Counted from the stretch's first letter, positions 1 to 9,487 are shown. The stretch is DNA of 64,000 nucleotides from Corynebacterium yonathiae (GCF_027570195.1 NZ_JAKMUZ010000001.1:1-64000); one strand, 5' to 3'. The notes: generated by a model not told the origin, from the letters alone. A program made the numbers and translations.

Positions 1-16
1 AACAAAATATTACAGA

Positions 17-57
17 AGCCGTAGGTTTACACGTCCGTGTAGCCCTACGGTTTTTTG
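17..57 (+). terminator. Rho-independent terminator of an upstream gene
   Basis: A hairpin with outer arms CCGTAGG (19-25) and CCTACGG (44-50) and an inner stem ACACG/CGTGT is followed at once by six T residues (51-56). This is a textbook intrinsic terminator on the plus strand. The gene it ends lies left of the window, so its identity cannot be read here. Confidence 0.85.
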
Positions 58-568
58 CGTTTTACACACTCTTTCAAAGAGCCTAAGCCATGCACAACAC
101 AGCACAACTACCAGCGTCCTACTGTTCCCGGCTGTTTTATCTTGGCTGTAGCGTATAAGCCAAAATGGCTGTAAGAGACCTTGGAGGTAACTTTTTATCC
201 ACCTTACGAGGCCCCAAGTACTGTTGGGAGCTCAGTGTGGAGCGATATGCCCAGAAATTATTGCCCCGGCGTGTGCGACTGCTATATGAGTCTTGCTAAG
301 TAGCAGTCCCTTCTACAATATGGGGCGATGTGCCGTTGAATCGATGATTGGCTACCCGGCCTTGACTATGGAAGATCTAACAGGCGCTTTGATCATGCCT
401 GAAAAGGCTGGTTCTTCCGCAACGTGTGTGTCAGAGGATGTTCGGTTAGCAAGGTAAGGCTCCCATTGCACCTGACAGGCGCGATCTAAATTCCGGCTTT
501 GTTCCTAGAAGCTGTAGAATAGTGCCGATATATCTGTGCTAGTTCCAACCAAGAAAGGGTAGGGCTGA
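58..568. other. Gene-free stretch before the TPR-protein operon
   Basis: About 510 bases with no open frame that I would call a gene and no tRNA or rRNA signature. It holds an 8-bp inverted repeat, GACTGCTA (277-284) and TAGCAGTC (301-308), with a 16-nt loop and no T-tract. A possible -10 element TAGAAT lies at 515-520, about 50 nt before the ATG of the first gene, with no clear -35. It probably carries the promoter of the 569-9475 operon; the rest is unexplained. Confidence 0.4.
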
Positions 569-1378
569 ATGTCGGAGCGCAATCACAATGGGCGAGGTGG
601 ACGTGACCGCAAGCCACGCAATAATAAAGGCCGTGGTTTTAAGGGTGACTCTCGCAAGAAGAAGTCTTTTTCGCCGCAACGCTCCGGTTACCGTGAGGAA
701 CGAATCAATCGTCGCATGAGCGATCCAGACATCCCGGCAGAGGTTGATGTCAACGACCTTGACCCGATGGTTCTGCAGGACTTGAAGTCTCTGTCGAAAG
801 AAAACTCCGAGGCCGTTGCCAAGCATATGATTATGGCCGCAACGTGGATGGAAGACGATCCTAAGCTTGCCCTGCGTCATGCCCGCGCTGCTAAGGATCG
901 AGCTGGCCGCGTGGCAATTGCTCGAGAAGTCAATGGTATTGCTGCGTATCGCGCCGGAGAGTGGAAGGAAGCATTGGCTGAGCTGCGTGCCGCGCGCCGC
1001 ATTTCGGGTGGGCCTGGAATGCTTGCTGTGATGGCTGATTGCGAACGTGGCCTAGGCCGCCCGGAAAAGGCACTCGAATTGGGCCGTGCAGATGAGGCAG
1101 CTGAGCTTGATGAGGAATCTAAGATTGAGCTAGCTATTGTTCTAGCCGGCGCCCGCCTAGATATGGGCCAGGCTGAGTCCGCGGTTGTCACTATCCAACG
1201 CGCTCAGCCGGACCGCACTGCCCGCGGGGTAAGCGCCTGCCGTCTCGCTTATGCGTATGGCAATGCTCTGCTGGAAGCAGGTCGCAAGGACGAGGCTAAG
1301 GAGTGGTTTGAGCACGCCGTATCAATTGATGAGGGTGACTGGACCGATGCTGCTGAACGCTTAGAGGAGTGTAAGTAG
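569..1378 (+). CDS. TPR-like cytoplasmic protein (Rv1691 type)
   Basis: A 269-residue protein with a highly basic, Gly/Arg/Lys-rich first 45 residues followed by helical repeats of tetratricopeptide type (for example AAYRAGEWKEALAELRAARR near residue 125 and NALLEAGRKDEAKEWFEHAV near 235). TPR folds are protein-protein scaffolds; the basic tail could bind nucleic acid, but no function is established from sequence. It is the first gene of the long operon and its stop codon overlaps the GTG start of the HAD gene by one base. By position it corresponds to the mycobacterial gene before the HAD phosphatase and tlyA, remembered as Rv1691. Confidence 0.8.
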   Translation: MSERNHNGRGGRDRKPRNNKGRGFKGDSRKKKSFSPQRSGYREERINRRMSDPDIPAEVDVNDLDPMVLQDLKSLSKENSEAVAKHMIMAATWMEDDPKLALRHARAAKDRAGRVAIAREVNGIAAYRAGEWKEALAELRAARRISGGPGMLAVMADCERGLGRPEKALELGRADEAAELDEESKIELAIVLAGARLDMGQAESAVVTIQRAQPDRTARGVSACRLAYAYGNALLEAGRKDEAKEWFEHAVSIDEGDWTDAAERLEECK

Positions 1379-2361
1379 TGACGGTACTTAGCAAGCACGA
1401 TGCTCTACTTCTTGATCTAGACGGAACCGTGTGGGAAGGCGGGCACCCTCTTTCTAATGTGGTGGACGTGATTAATACGTGCGGCGTACCGGCGGTGTAT
1501 GTGACCAACAATGCTTCGCGCAGCCCAGAGGCAGTGTCCAAGATGCTGGAGGATATTGGGCTCAAGGCGGGCAAGGAGCACATCGTGACCTCTGCACAAG
1601 CGGTCCTGCAGCTAGCGGCAGAGGAAGTTCCCAGCGGTTCAAAACTTCTTATAATTGGTGCTGATCCTCTCCGTGATTTGGCCCGAGACAATGGTTTTGT
1701 CGTGGTCGACAGCGCTGATGATAAGCCTGCTGCCGTTGTACAGGGCTTCGATCGCTCTGTTGGCTGGGAGCAGTTGACTGAAGGAGCACTAGCTATTAGG
1801 CAGGGAGCAAAGTTCTTTGCTTCGAACCTGGACACGTCGTTGCCCATCGAGAGAGGTCTTGCTGTAGGTAACGGCTCCTTGGTGGCTGCTATCCAGTCTG
1901 CCACTGGAGTAGAGCCGGTTTCTGCAGGCAAGCCAGAGCCCGCCATGTTCACCTTTGCGGCTAAACAGATCGGCGCAAAGAAGCCGCTTGCTGTAGGTGA
2001 CCGCTTGGATACAGATATTGCTGGTGGCAATTCCGCTGCCATGGATACCTTTCATGTACTCACCGGCGTCTCAGGAGAATTGGAGCTCATTGAAACTCCT
2101 GTGGAGTCACGTCCTAATTTCGTTGGCGCCGGCATGCATGAATTGGCGCTACCAGTATCCGTCGCGCGTCCAGGAGCACAGGGCGGGTTTACAGCGCGGT
2201 GTGATGGACACGACCTTTTGCTGGAAGGCGGGGATGAAAAATCGACGTCGATTCAGGCATTGCGCACTGTCTTGGAAGTGGCGTGGGCCATGCCGTCTCC
2301 TCCGCGCTATATTCAACCGCGTAGTGAGCGTGCGGAGAAGGTAGTTGCGCAATGGCGGTAA
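1378..2361 (+). CDS. HAD-superfamily phosphatase, NagD-like
   Basis: A 327-residue hydrolase. The HAD motif I DLDGTVW is at residues 12-18, with the nucleophile Asp followed two residues later by the acid/base Asp; motif II lies in VYVTNNAS (about residues 40-47) and the late motif GDRLDTDIAGG near residue 205 holds the Mg2+-binding acidic residues. A large cap between motifs II and III is typical of NagD/phosphoglycolate-phosphatase-like enzymes that dephosphorylate small metabolites. The natural substrate is not predictable. The start is GTG, overlapping the previous stop by one base, which suggests coupled translation. Confidence 0.85.
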   Translation: MTVLSKHDALLLDLDGTVWEGGHPLSNVVDVINTCGVPAVYVTNNASRSPEAVSKMLEDIGLKAGKEHIVTSAQAVLQLAAEEVPSGSKLLIIGADPLRDLARDNGFVVVDSADDKPAAVVQGFDRSVGWEQLTEGALAIRQGAKFFASNLDTSLPIERGLAVGNGSLVAAIQSATGVEPVSAGKPEPAMFTFAAKQIGAKKPLAVGDRLDTDIAGGNSAAMDTFHVLTGVSGELELIETPVESRPNFVGAGMHELALPVSVARPGAQGGFTARCDGHDLLLEGGDEKSTSIQALRTVLEVAWAMPSPPRYIQPRSERAEKVVAQWR

Positions 2362-2513
2362 AGCCACATGATTTTCGGGCCGTAAAGGAACCGGCAGAGA
2401 TCGATGCTGAAATAGCGGAGATTCTGGGAGAAGATGCGGCGGATTTAGTCGCTGAAGTTGATCAGCTCAACCGCGCCCATAATGTGTTGCGCGATGCTTT
2501 GCAGGAGAACTAA
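2352..2513 (+). CDS. Small conserved acidic protein (53 aa)
   Basis: A 53-residue frame, ATG at 2352 to TAA at 2513, overlapping the end of the HAD gene by ten bases and sharing the TAATG junction with tlyA. The protein is acidic and largely helical, with a run of Glu/Asp/Ala between residues 15 and 37. No domain is recognised. The tight packing on both sides and the same position in mycobacteria (a short gene between the HAD phosphatase and tlyA, remembered as Rv1693) argue that it is real. Function unknown. Confidence 0.75.
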   Translation: MAVKPHDFRAVKEPAEIDAEIAEILGEDAADLVAEVDQLNRAHNVLRDALQEN

Positions 2514-3319
2514 TGCCCCCACAACGTCGTAGATTAGACGCAGAGCTGGTGCGCCGAAAGATTGCTAGATCGCGTGAACAAGCCCGAGAAATGATTAAGT
2601 CGGGGCGCGTTACAGTCGGTGGCTTCAAGGCACACAAGCCGGCCTCGATTGTAGAGCCCGAAGTCTCAATCAAGGTCGAAGAGGCGGAAGAAGATAAGTG
2701 GGCTTCCCGCGGTGCACATAAGCTTTTAGGGGCCTTGGCGGCGTTTGACGTCGACATGAATGGTCGCATTCTCGATGCTGGCGCGTCTACGGGTGGCTTT
2801 ACTGACGTGTGTTTGGAACACGGGGCGCAGGAAGTACTTTCTGTGGATGTAGGGTATGGGCAGTTGCTCTGGCGGCTGCAAAATGATGAACGCGTGAAGG
2901 TTTTAGATCGCACCAATATCCGTAATCTGACGCTTGAGCTTACCGACGGCCCTTGCGACGGCATGGTAGGAGACCTGTCCTTTATCTCGCTCCGGCTCGT
3001 ATTGCCCGCCATTGTGCAGTGTCTAAAAGACGGGGCGTGGTTGCTGCCAATGGTAAAGCCCCAGTTTGAAGTTGGAAAGGACCGCTTGGGAAGCGGTGGC
3101 GTGGTCCGTTCGTCTGAGCTGCGCAAAGAAGTAACCAAGGAAGTAGCTAAGTTTGCCTTGTCGCTCGGGTTGAGCATGCATGGCGCGGTAGCTTCTCCTC
3201 TGCCTGGGCCGAGTGGAAATGTGGAGTACTTCCTGTGGCTGAAAAAGGACGGTCGGCCCACGGATCTGGCTAAAGTGGAAGAAATGATTGACCGCGCAGT
3301 CGAGGAAGGCCCGCAATGA
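2513..3319 (+). CDS. tlyA: TlyA, 2'-O-methyltransferase of 16S/23S rRNA
   Basis: A 268-residue protein with an N-terminal S4 RNA-binding domain (about residues 3-60, with AREMIKSGRVTVGG) and an FtsJ/RrmJ-type Rossmann methyltransferase domain (about 65-250). The SAM-binding glycine motif reads DAGASTGGFTD (about 87-97) and the catalytic Lys probably lies in MVKPQFEVG (about 182). TlyA methylates ribose 2'-OH positions in both rRNAs and in mycobacteria sets sensitivity to capreomycin and viomycin; the older name hemolysin is a misnomer. It starts in the stop codon of the small gene and overlaps nadK by four bases. Confidence 0.93.
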   Translation: MPPQRRRLDAELVRRKIARSREQAREMIKSGRVTVGGFKAHKPASIVEPEVSIKVEEAEEDKWASRGAHKLLGALAAFDVDMNGRILDAGASTGGFTDVCLEHGAQEVLSVDVGYGQLLWRLQNDERVKVLDRTNIRNLTLELTDGPCDGMVGDLSFISLRLVLPAIVQCLKDGAWLLPMVKPQFEVGKDRLGSGGVVRSSELRKEVTKEVAKFALSLGLSMHGAVASPLPGPSGNVEYFLWLKKDGRPTDLAKVEEMIDRAVEEGPQ

Positions 3320-4200
3320 CACGAGAAATCCTGTTGGTTCCTCATGCCAACCGCAAGGAGAATCTGCAGGCGACGTCGCGTGCGGCGGAGCTATTGCAGG
3401 ATGCGGGAATTACCGTCCGGGTGTGCGCGGACGAGAATGTGCTGCCGGGATTGAAGCATGTGTTCCACACCGAAGATGCAGCCAGAGGGTGCGAATTGGT
3501 GTTGGTACTGGGCGGCGATGGTACTTTCCTCCGTGCTGCGGATATGGCGCGTGCCGTAGATATTCCGGTACTGGGGATCAACCTCGGACACGTAGGATTT
3601 CTGGCTGAGTGGGAGGTCGAGTCTCTTGACCAGGCTTTGGTGCGGGTGATCGAAAAGAGGTACCGCATTGAGGACCGTCTTACTATTGATGTGTCAATCT
3701 TTGATGAAGAAGGAAATCTTCTCAATCGCAGCTGGGCTTTGAACGAGGCATCGGTGGAAAATCAAAACCGATCCGGCGTTTTGGACGCGATTTTGGAAAT
3801 CGACCGCAGGCCGGTGTCTTCTTTTGGCTGCGATGGGGTGCTTATCTCCACTCCTACTGGGTCGACCGCTTATGCGTTTTCCGCAGGTGGTCCGGTGCTG
3901 TGGCCCTCGCTTGATGCGATTTTGGTAGTGCCGAACAATGCACATGCACTCTTTACCAAGCCCTTGGTTGTCTCGCCTAATTCCTTGGTAGCGGTTGAAT
4001 CCACGATGCGTACTACCCCGGCTACCGTAATTTTGGATGGTTTCCGCGAATTCGCAATGCCACCAGGTGCTCGCGTGGAGGTCGTGCGGGGCGAGCATCC
4101 GGTGCGGTGGGTACGCTTGGATGACCAACCTTTTACTGACCGTTTAGTGTCGAAGCTGCGCCTGCCCGTAGAAGGGTGGCGCGGACCGAAGGAGAAGTAG
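3316..4200 (+). CDS. nadK: NAD kinase (ATP/polyphosphate-NAD kinase)
   Basis: A 294-residue enzyme that phosphorylates NAD+ to NADP+, the only route to NADP(H). The diagnostic GGDGTFLRAAD motif is near residues 65-75, the NE motif (ALNEASVE) near 142, and the glycine-rich TGSTAYAFSAGGP near 185. Length fits the actinobacterial PpnK family. The ATG overlaps the tlyA stop as ATGA, and its own stop overlaps the GTG of recN by one base, so the three genes are probably translationally coupled. Confidence 0.95.
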   Translation: MTREILLVPHANRKENLQATSRAAELLQDAGITVRVCADENVLPGLKHVFHTEDAARGCELVLVLGGDGTFLRAADMARAVDIPVLGINLGHVGFLAEWEVESLDQALVRVIEKRYRIEDRLTIDVSIFDEEGNLLNRSWALNEASVENQNRSGVLDAILEIDRRPVSSFGCDGVLISTPTGSTAYAFSAGGPVLWPSLDAILVVPNNAHALFTKPLVVSPNSLVAVESTMRTTPATVILDGFREFAMPPGARVEVVRGEHPVRWVRLDDQPFTDRLVSKLRLPVEGWRGPKEK

Positions 4201-5870
4201 TGCTCGTCGATATTTCCATCAATGATCTGGGCGTCATTAGCCAGAGCTCTGCGGAGCTATCCGCAGGTCTGACCGTGCTTACCGGTGAGACCGGTGCGGG
4301 TAAGACCATGGTGGTTACTGGATTGCGGCTCTTAGCAGGTGGACGCGCAGATGCTTCCCGGGTACGTGATGGTGCCAAGAAGGCCGCAGTGGAGGGCCAT
4401 TTTTCCTCCTCGAGGGAATCCATCCGAGAGCTGGTGGAGTCAGTTGGCGGGGATGCTGATGAGAATGGCGAATACATCGTCTCGCGTACGGTTTCTGCCG
4501 CTGGTAGATCGAGAGCCTATTTGGGCGGCCGCGCGGTACCGGCGGCAACGTTGGGCGAGTTCGCGCGCGAGCTCATTACGGTCCACGGACAAAATGATCA
4601 GCTTCGTTTGCTTGCGCCTGAGGAGCAACTCGGCGCTGTAGACCGAGCAGATCCAAAATTGGCGGGCGTGCGCCAGCGTTATACCGAAGCTTTTAAAAAA
4701 TGGCGCAGCCTGGCCAAGGACTATAAGCGGCGTACGGAACAGCGCCGCGAACTCGCCCAGGAGGTCGACCGCCTGCAATTCGCGGTGGATGAGATCGATG
4801 GTATCGCCCCGGAACCCGGTGAGGACGAGGAATTGGTGCAGCTGGTTCGCAAGCTGCAAGACGTCGATGGGCTTCGCGAATCCGCGGAGGTAGCGCTGGC
4901 TTCCATCGATGGAACTGAGGAAATGGAGGAAGCTGCCTCAGCTTTGCTGGGCCGGGCGGTTTCGGCATTGGCAGGATCGACCGATAAGGAATTGGCAGCA
5001 TTAGGTGAGCGACTCAGCGAGATCACCGCGCAGCTGGGGGATATTTCCGGAGAGCTTGGGGGCTATTTGGCGGGGTTGCCGGCGGATCCGCACCTTTTGG
5101 AGAAGTCCTTGCAGCGGCAGCAAGAATTGCGCACATTGACCAGAAAATATGCTGGGGATATTGATGGCGTCGTGGCGTGGCGCAATAAGGCCGCTGCACA
5201 GCTCGAATCCATGGATACCTCCACAGAAGCTCTCGAGGAATTGAAAAAGCAGGTCAAGAATGCTGAGTCGGTAATGATCGAGCGGGCTGGGGAGCTGACA
5301 AAGGGGCGTCGGAAAGCGGCAAAGGCCCTTGGAGAGCAGGTAACGCGAGAGCTCCATGGCCTGGCCATGCCAAATTCCACCTTGACGGTGGAGCTTGCGC
5401 AGGCGAAATACTCTAAATCTGGCGCCGACGCGGCTGAGCTGCAGTTAAACGGCAAACCCATTGCGTCCGCTGCTTCAGGCGGTGAACTTTCCCGCGTCAT
5501 GTTGGCCTTGGAAGTTGTGTTGGCGGAAGAAGACGGCGCCACGCTGGTATTCGATGAGGTAGACGCCGGGGTGGGCGGCCGTGCTGCGGTGGAGATCGGC
5601 CGCCGCCTGGCACGCTTGGCCGTGCACAACCAGGTTATTGTGGTGACACACCTGCCGCAGGTGGCCGCGTACGCTGATGCTCATTTACATGTCTCTAAGG
5701 AGAAATTTACCTCCGGTGTGGCAGAACTATCGCAGGAAGAACGTGTAGAGGAATTGGCCCGCATGCTGGCAGGCTTGGATGATACTGAGACCGGCCGCGC
5801 GCACGCGCAAGAGCTTTTTGACCGCGCACAGGAAGAAGCTTCCGCGCGCCTCACCCACTCGCACTCATAA
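4200..5870 (+). CDS. recN: DNA repair ATPase RecN
   Basis: A 556-residue SMC-like ATPase acting in double-strand-break repair. Walker A GETGAGKT lies about residue 30, a coiled-coil region spans roughly 150-390, and the C-terminal ABC signature ASGGELSRVMLALE plus Walker B LVFDEVDAGVGG lie near 420-465. I start it at GTG 4200, overlapping the nadK stop by one base, because the family begins close to the strand LVDISINDLGVI; a start 24 bases upstream is possible but would add residues inside nadK. In-operon with tlyA and nadK, as in mycobacteria. Confidence 0.92.
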   Translation: MLVDISINDLGVISQSSAELSAGLTVLTGETGAGKTMVVTGLRLLAGGRADASRVRDGAKKAAVEGHFSSSRESIRELVESVGGDADENGEYIVSRTVSAAGRSRAYLGGRAVPAATLGEFARELITVHGQNDQLRLLAPEEQLGAVDRADPKLAGVRQRYTEAFKKWRSLAKDYKRRTEQRRELAQEVDRLQFAVDEIDGIAPEPGEDEELVQLVRKLQDVDGLRESAEVALASIDGTEEMEEAASALLGRAVSALAGSTDKELAALGERLSEITAQLGDISGELGGYLAGLPADPHLLEKSLQRQQELRTLTRKYAGDIDGVVAWRNKAAAQLESMDTSTEALEELKKQVKNAESVMIERAGELTKGRRKAAKALGEQVTRELHGLAMPNSTLTVELAQAKYSKSGADAAELQLNGKPIASAASGGELSRVMLALEVVLAEEDGATLVFDEVDAGVGGRAAVEIGRRLARLAVHNQVIVVTHLPQVAAYADAHLHVSKEKFTSGVAELSQEERVEELARMLAGLDDTETGRAHAQELFDRAQEEASARLTHSHS

Positions 5871-5888
5871 TCACGCCAAAATAGGGCC

Positions 5889-7040
5889 ATGGCTCTGTTT
5901 TCCCGTAACCCCGATCAGCCTGGTGTGCTGCGTGATTGCACTCCGGGTGCCAAAGGGATGAAAAAGTTTAGTGAAGGCGATATCGCCGTAATTGATGCGG
6001 CAAATATTTCTCGCCACGAGGCTCAGACCCTCGTAGACCTTAAGCCCTCCGCAGTGATTAATGTGGCGGATTTTTCTACCGGAACGGTCCCCAACTATGG
6101 TCCGCACATCTTGCTCGACGCCGACATTGCCCTCGTAGAGGGCGTTGGCCAGTCTTTCGTTTCTGAGTTTAAGGAAGGAAAGAAGGCGCGTATCGGAGAG
6201 GACGGTACGGTCTTTAGCGGAGACAAGGCCCTAGGAACCGGACGCGTGGTTACTCGGGAACGAGCAGAGAAGAACTTCACTTCGGCGCAGGGAGCGCTCA
6301 TTGACCACATGGAATCCTTCTTCGGCAATTCCATTGACTTTATTAACTCGGAGGGCCCGCTGTTTATCGACGGCCTCGGGGTCCCCGCTTCCGGCTCTGA
6401 GATTGCCGGCCGAAAGGTAATCCTGTTCTCGCCGACTGACCGGCACCGCGAGCAGCTTAAGCAGCTGCGAAACTTTATCCGCGAGTATGAGCCGCTGTTA
6501 ATCACGGTAGGAGCGGCGGCAGACTCTCTGCTGGCACAGGGCTATAAGCCAGATTTCATCATCGGTGATCCCAATGGTGTGAGCGATGAGGCCCTGCGTT
6601 GCGGAGCCCGCGTGGTCGTACCCGCGGATCCGGAAGGCGAGGCAGAAGGCCTTGATCGCATCCAGGATCTCGGGATTGGCGCCATGACCTTTCCAGCTGC
6701 AACGCATTCAGGTACTGACTTGGGCCTGCTATTTGCTGACTATCACGGTGCGGACCTTATCGTGCAAGCCGGCGGTGGGGTAGACCTCGATGATATTTTT
6801 GCGGATCGTACCAATCCCTCGGCGGTACTTTCCCGGCTCAAGGCCGGCACGAAGGTAGTGGACGCGGATGCGGTGATTAATCTCTACAGTGCACCTTCAT
6901 CCAACCTCGGCTGGTTGTGGGCGCTGCTAGGAATCCTGGTTGCGATTGCGGCGGTAATCCTCATCGTCGGCTTTGGCGGCAGCCAGGACTTTGCTAGCAA
7001 CCTCAGCGAAACCTGGTCCAGCCTCTTTGGGGGCGCATAG
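5889..7040 (+). CDS. steA: SteA, cell-separation membrane protein
   Basis: A 383-residue protein with a cytoplasmic thiamine-pyrophosphokinase-like region (GAAADSLLAQGYKPDFIIGDPN around residues 205-225, split by family-typical insertions) and one strong C-terminal membrane segment (about 341-363, WLWALLGILVAIAAVILIV). It matches the actinobacterial family called SteA in C. glutamicum (cg1603; Rv1697), which localises to the septum and with SteB promotes peptidoglycan cleavage by the RipA hydrolase. That role is family knowledge. It lies directly before steB with a three-base gap and after recN. Confidence 0.88.
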   Translation: MALFSRNPDQPGVLRDCTPGAKGMKKFSEGDIAVIDAANISRHEAQTLVDLKPSAVINVADFSTGTVPNYGPHILLDADIALVEGVGQSFVSEFKEGKKARIGEDGTVFSGDKALGTGRVVTRERAEKNFTSAQGALIDHMESFFGNSIDFINSEGPLFIDGLGVPASGSEIAGRKVILFSPTDRHREQLKQLRNFIREYEPLLITVGAAADSLLAQGYKPDFIIGDPNGVSDEALRCGARVVVPADPEGEAEGLDRIQDLGIGAMTFPAATHSGTDLGLLFADYHGADLIVQAGGGVDLDDIFADRTNPSAVLSRLKAGTKVVDADAVINLYSAPSSNLGWLWALLGILVAIAAVILIVGFGGSQDFASNLSETWSSLFGGA

Positions 7041-7043
7041 AGC

Positions 7044-7946
7044 ATGGCAAAGACTGAGCTTATAGCAGGTTTGGGCTTCGGGGCCGCAGTAGGCGTAGCG
7101 TTGGGCGCGTTGGTAATCGCACCCAACCTGACCACCAGCACGGCCGACAACGATCCGATCCGCGAGGAGCACCGAAAGGTGGTCCAAGACAATAAGATTC
7201 TCCAGACCCAGAATGAAGCTAGCGATAAGATAGTGGCCGGTTCTGGCGCAGAATTGGTTGATGGTACTTTGTCTCAACGCCCAGTGCTCATCGTCACTAC
7301 CGATGATGCCAATGGCGGCGACGTGGATGCCATTAGGAAGCTGTTGGAGTCTTCCGATGCCACCGAGGCCGGTGAGATTAAGCTGACCAAAGATTTCCTG
7401 CGCCCGGAGACTAAAGATAAGCTCGTGCCCATCTTGAAGGACGCTGCGCCCAAGAAGGCGGATACTAAGGGCCCAGAATCGGCAGGCGCCCTCAGCGGTG
7501 AGGTATTGGGTACTGCACTGTCTATGGACCCTGAAAGCACGAAGCCTTTGGCCTCGGTAGAAGAACGAGCGGAGCTGCTCCACGAGCTGCGCGACGAGGG
7601 CTTTATCGACTATGAGGATGGAACCATCGTTCCCGCTCAAGCCATTATTGTGGTTTCTGGTAGCGGCCTGCGCGGCTACCCCTCCGGCGCCCTGGCGGAA
7701 TTTGCTACCGGCTTAGATGATGTTAATGGATCCGTGGTGCTGAGCGGGCGCATTAAGCAGACTCAGGATGATAAAGCACTAGCCCAGGTGCGCGATCAGG
7801 ATGCGAAGTTGTCTACGGTCGATAGCACAGAGCGGGCTTTGGAGCGCATCGCGGTTATCTTGGCTACCCAGGAGCAACTCGATGGCGGCCAGGGCGATTA
7901 TGGTGCCGCCGAAACAGCAGATTCTGCCCTGCCGGGAAAGGAGTAA
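7044..7946 (+). CDS. steB: SteB / MctB-type membrane protein
   Basis: A 300-residue protein with a single N-terminal membrane anchor (about residues 4-28, GLGFGAAVGVALGALVIAP) and an extracytoplasmic region beginning with a coiled coil (about 35-60). In mycobacteria the homologue Rv1698 was called MctB (copper efflux porin); in corynebacteria the protein is SteB, the partner of SteA in daughter-cell separation. The SteB reading is preferred because of the adjacent steA. The following Nudix gene starts only three bases after the stop, so no room is left for pyrG, which sits here in related genomes. Confidence 0.87.
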   Translation: MAKTELIAGLGFGAAVGVALGALVIAPNLTTSTADNDPIREEHRKVVQDNKILQTQNEASDKIVAGSGAELVDGTLSQRPVLIVTTDDANGGDVDAIRKLLESSDATEAGEIKLTKDFLRPETKDKLVPILKDAAPKKADTKGPESAGALSGEVLGTALSMDPESTKPLASVEERAELLHELRDEGFIDYEDGTIVPAQAIIVVSGSGLRGYPSGALAEFATGLDDVNGSVVLSGRIKQTQDDKALAQVRDQDAKLSTVDSTERALERIAVILATQEQLDGGQGDYGAAETADSALPGKE

Positions 7947-7949
7947 CCC

Positions 7950-8588
7950 ATGGCGCATGACTTCAAGGTGCTTGATTCGCAGCTGCTTGTCGACGCCCCC
8001 ATTCTCGCCCTTCGCCGCGACGAAGTGGTAATGCCCGGCGATGTGTCCGCTTCCCGTGAGGTAGTCGAGCACCTGGGGGCGGTAGCTGTAGTAGCTATGG
8101 ACCCAGACGAGCGTATTGCGATGGTGTATCAGTACCGTCATAGCGTGGGCAAGCGTTTATGGGAGCTGCCGGCAGGATTGCTCGATGTACGTGGTGAAGA
8201 TGAGCTAACCGGTGCGCAACGCGAATTGCAGGAAGAAGCCGGCTTAAGCGCACAGAAGTGGTCCGTGCTGACGGACCTGGTGACTTCACCCGGATTCTGT
8301 GAAGAGGCGGTCCGCGTATTCCTAGCCTCGGGCCTTAGCAACGTCCCACGGATGGAGGTTACTGGGGATGAAGAAGCCGATATGGAAATCGCATGGGTAA
8401 AGCTAGACGATGCCGTCGATAGAGTGCTGAGAGGCGAAATCGTCAACTCCATCGCGTGCAGCGGTATCTTGGCCGCCTACGCAGTTTTGCGCGGCGGCAA
8501 GGAGACCCGCAGCGTGGAGGAGCCATTTACCCTGCGGCCGACGTCGATGAGCTCCCGCCGCACGGGCGCGGACCTAAAGAAGCTGTGA
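7950..8588 (+). CDS. Nudix hydrolase, ADP-ribose pyrophosphatase-like
   Basis: A 212-residue Nudix protein. The Nudix box is centred on RELQEEAGL (about residues 90-98), preceded by WELPAGLLD, the arrangement typical of ADP-ribose pyrophosphatases that split ADP-ribose into AMP and ribose 5-phosphate. By position it equals the mycobacterial ADPRase Rv1700. The ATG follows steB by three bases and the TGA stop overlaps the GTG start of xerD, so it belongs to the same transcript. Substrate choice cannot be fixed from sequence alone. Confidence 0.87.
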   Translation: MAHDFKVLDSQLLVDAPILALRRDEVVMPGDVSASREVVEHLGAVAVVAMDPDERIAMVYQYRHSVGKRLWELPAGLLDVRGEDELTGAQRELQEEAGLSAQKWSVLTDLVTSPGFCEEAVRVFLASGLSNVPRMEVTGDEEADMEIAWVKLDDAVDRVLRGEIVNSIACSGILAAYAVLRGGKETRSVEEPFTLRPTSMSSRRTGADLKKL

Positions 8589-9475
8589 GTGCACTCGAAG
8601 ACGTAGCGCAAACGTGGCTGAACCATCTCGCGGTCGAGCGCGGCGTTTCTGCGAATACGTTGAGTAATTATCGCCGCGATGTCCGCCGCTACCTGGCCTG
8701 GTTGAATGACAGCGGAGTAGAGGACCTGCGAGCGGTGACGCGCCCGATGGTGGAGGCTTATCTCAAGCACTTGCGCTCCACAATGGCGGCGTCCTCAGCC
8801 AATCGCGCGCTCATCGTTGCACGCGGCTTGCATAAATTCGCTGTGGCAGAAGGCGTTGTAGACATCGACGTTGCAGTTGAAGTAACCCCTCCGAAAACCG
8901 GGCAGCACCTGCCCGAGACGTTATCGGTGGACGAGGTCAGTGGACTTATTGAAGCAATTCCCACAGAAACCCCGGTGGATGTGCGCGACCATGCCTTACT
9001 GGAAATGCTCTATGGCACCGGTGCACGAATCTCGGAAGTAATCTCCCTAAATGTTGATGACGTTTCTGCCGCGCAGGAGGTAATCCGCCTGCGGGGTAAA
9101 GGAGACAAAGAACGAATTGTGCCCTTGGGCTCGCACGCCCGAAAAGCTATCGATGCCTACCTGGTGCGGGCACGCCCAGCGCTGAGCAAAGGCAAGACGC
9201 CGGCGCTTTTTCTCAATACCCGCGGTGGAGCGTTATCGCGTCAGAGCGCATGGGCGGTTTTAAAGACGGCTGCGCAGCGCGTCGAGCTGGACAAATCCAT
9301 TTCGCCGCATACCTTACGGCATTCTTTTGCGACGCACTTGCTGGAAGGCGGCGCAGATGTGCGCACCGTGCAAGAATTGCTGGGACATTCATCGGTGACG
9401 ACAACGCAAATATATACTCACGTCACTGCCGATTCCCTGCGCGAGGTGTGGCGCACTGCGCACCCTCGTGCTTAA
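8585..9475 (+). CDS. xerD: Tyrosine recombinase XerD
   Basis: A 296-residue site-specific recombinase that resolves chromosome dimers at dif together with XerC. The N-terminal SAM-like core-binding domain (residues 5-90) is followed by the catalytic domain with Arg in TGARISEV (about 148), Lys in GKGDKER, HTLRHSF (His and Arg, about 243-249), His in LLGHSSV and the nucleophile Tyr in QIYTHV (about 279). I start at GTG 8585, overlapping the Nudix stop (GTGA); a longer in-frame start at 8456 lies inside the Nudix gene and is unlikely. It closes the operon. Confidence 0.92.
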   Translation: MSALEDVAQTWLNHLAVERGVSANTLSNYRRDVRRYLAWLNDSGVEDLRAVTRPMVEAYLKHLRSTMAASSANRALIVARGLHKFAVAEGVVDIDVAVEVTPPKTGQHLPETLSVDEVSGLIEAIPTETPVDVRDHALLEMLYGTGARISEVISLNVDDVSAAQEVIRLRGKGDKERIVPLGSHARKAIDAYLVRARPALSKGKTPALFLNTRGGALSRQSAWAVLKTAAQRVELDKSISPHTLRHSFATHLLEGGADVRTVQELLGHSSVTTTQIYTHVTADSLREVWRTAHPRA

Positions 9476-9487
9476 GAAAGGACCTAT

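Noticed and set aside
58..568. A tRNA, 5S rRNA or small RNA gene in the first 570 bases
   Set aside because: No cloverleaf, no TTCAAATCC-type T-loop and no 5S landmarks; the single inverted repeat at 277-308 lacks a T-tract.
1296..2042. A 248-codon minus-strand open frame opposite the HAD gene
   Set aside because: No family resemblance; it lies wholly against a well-supported gene with intact HAD motifs.
2467..3345. A 292-codon open frame on the minus strand opposite tlyA
   Set aside because: It mirrors the codon periodicity of tlyA, is Ser/Arg/Thr-rich without any motif, and has no ribosome binding site. It is a shadow frame.
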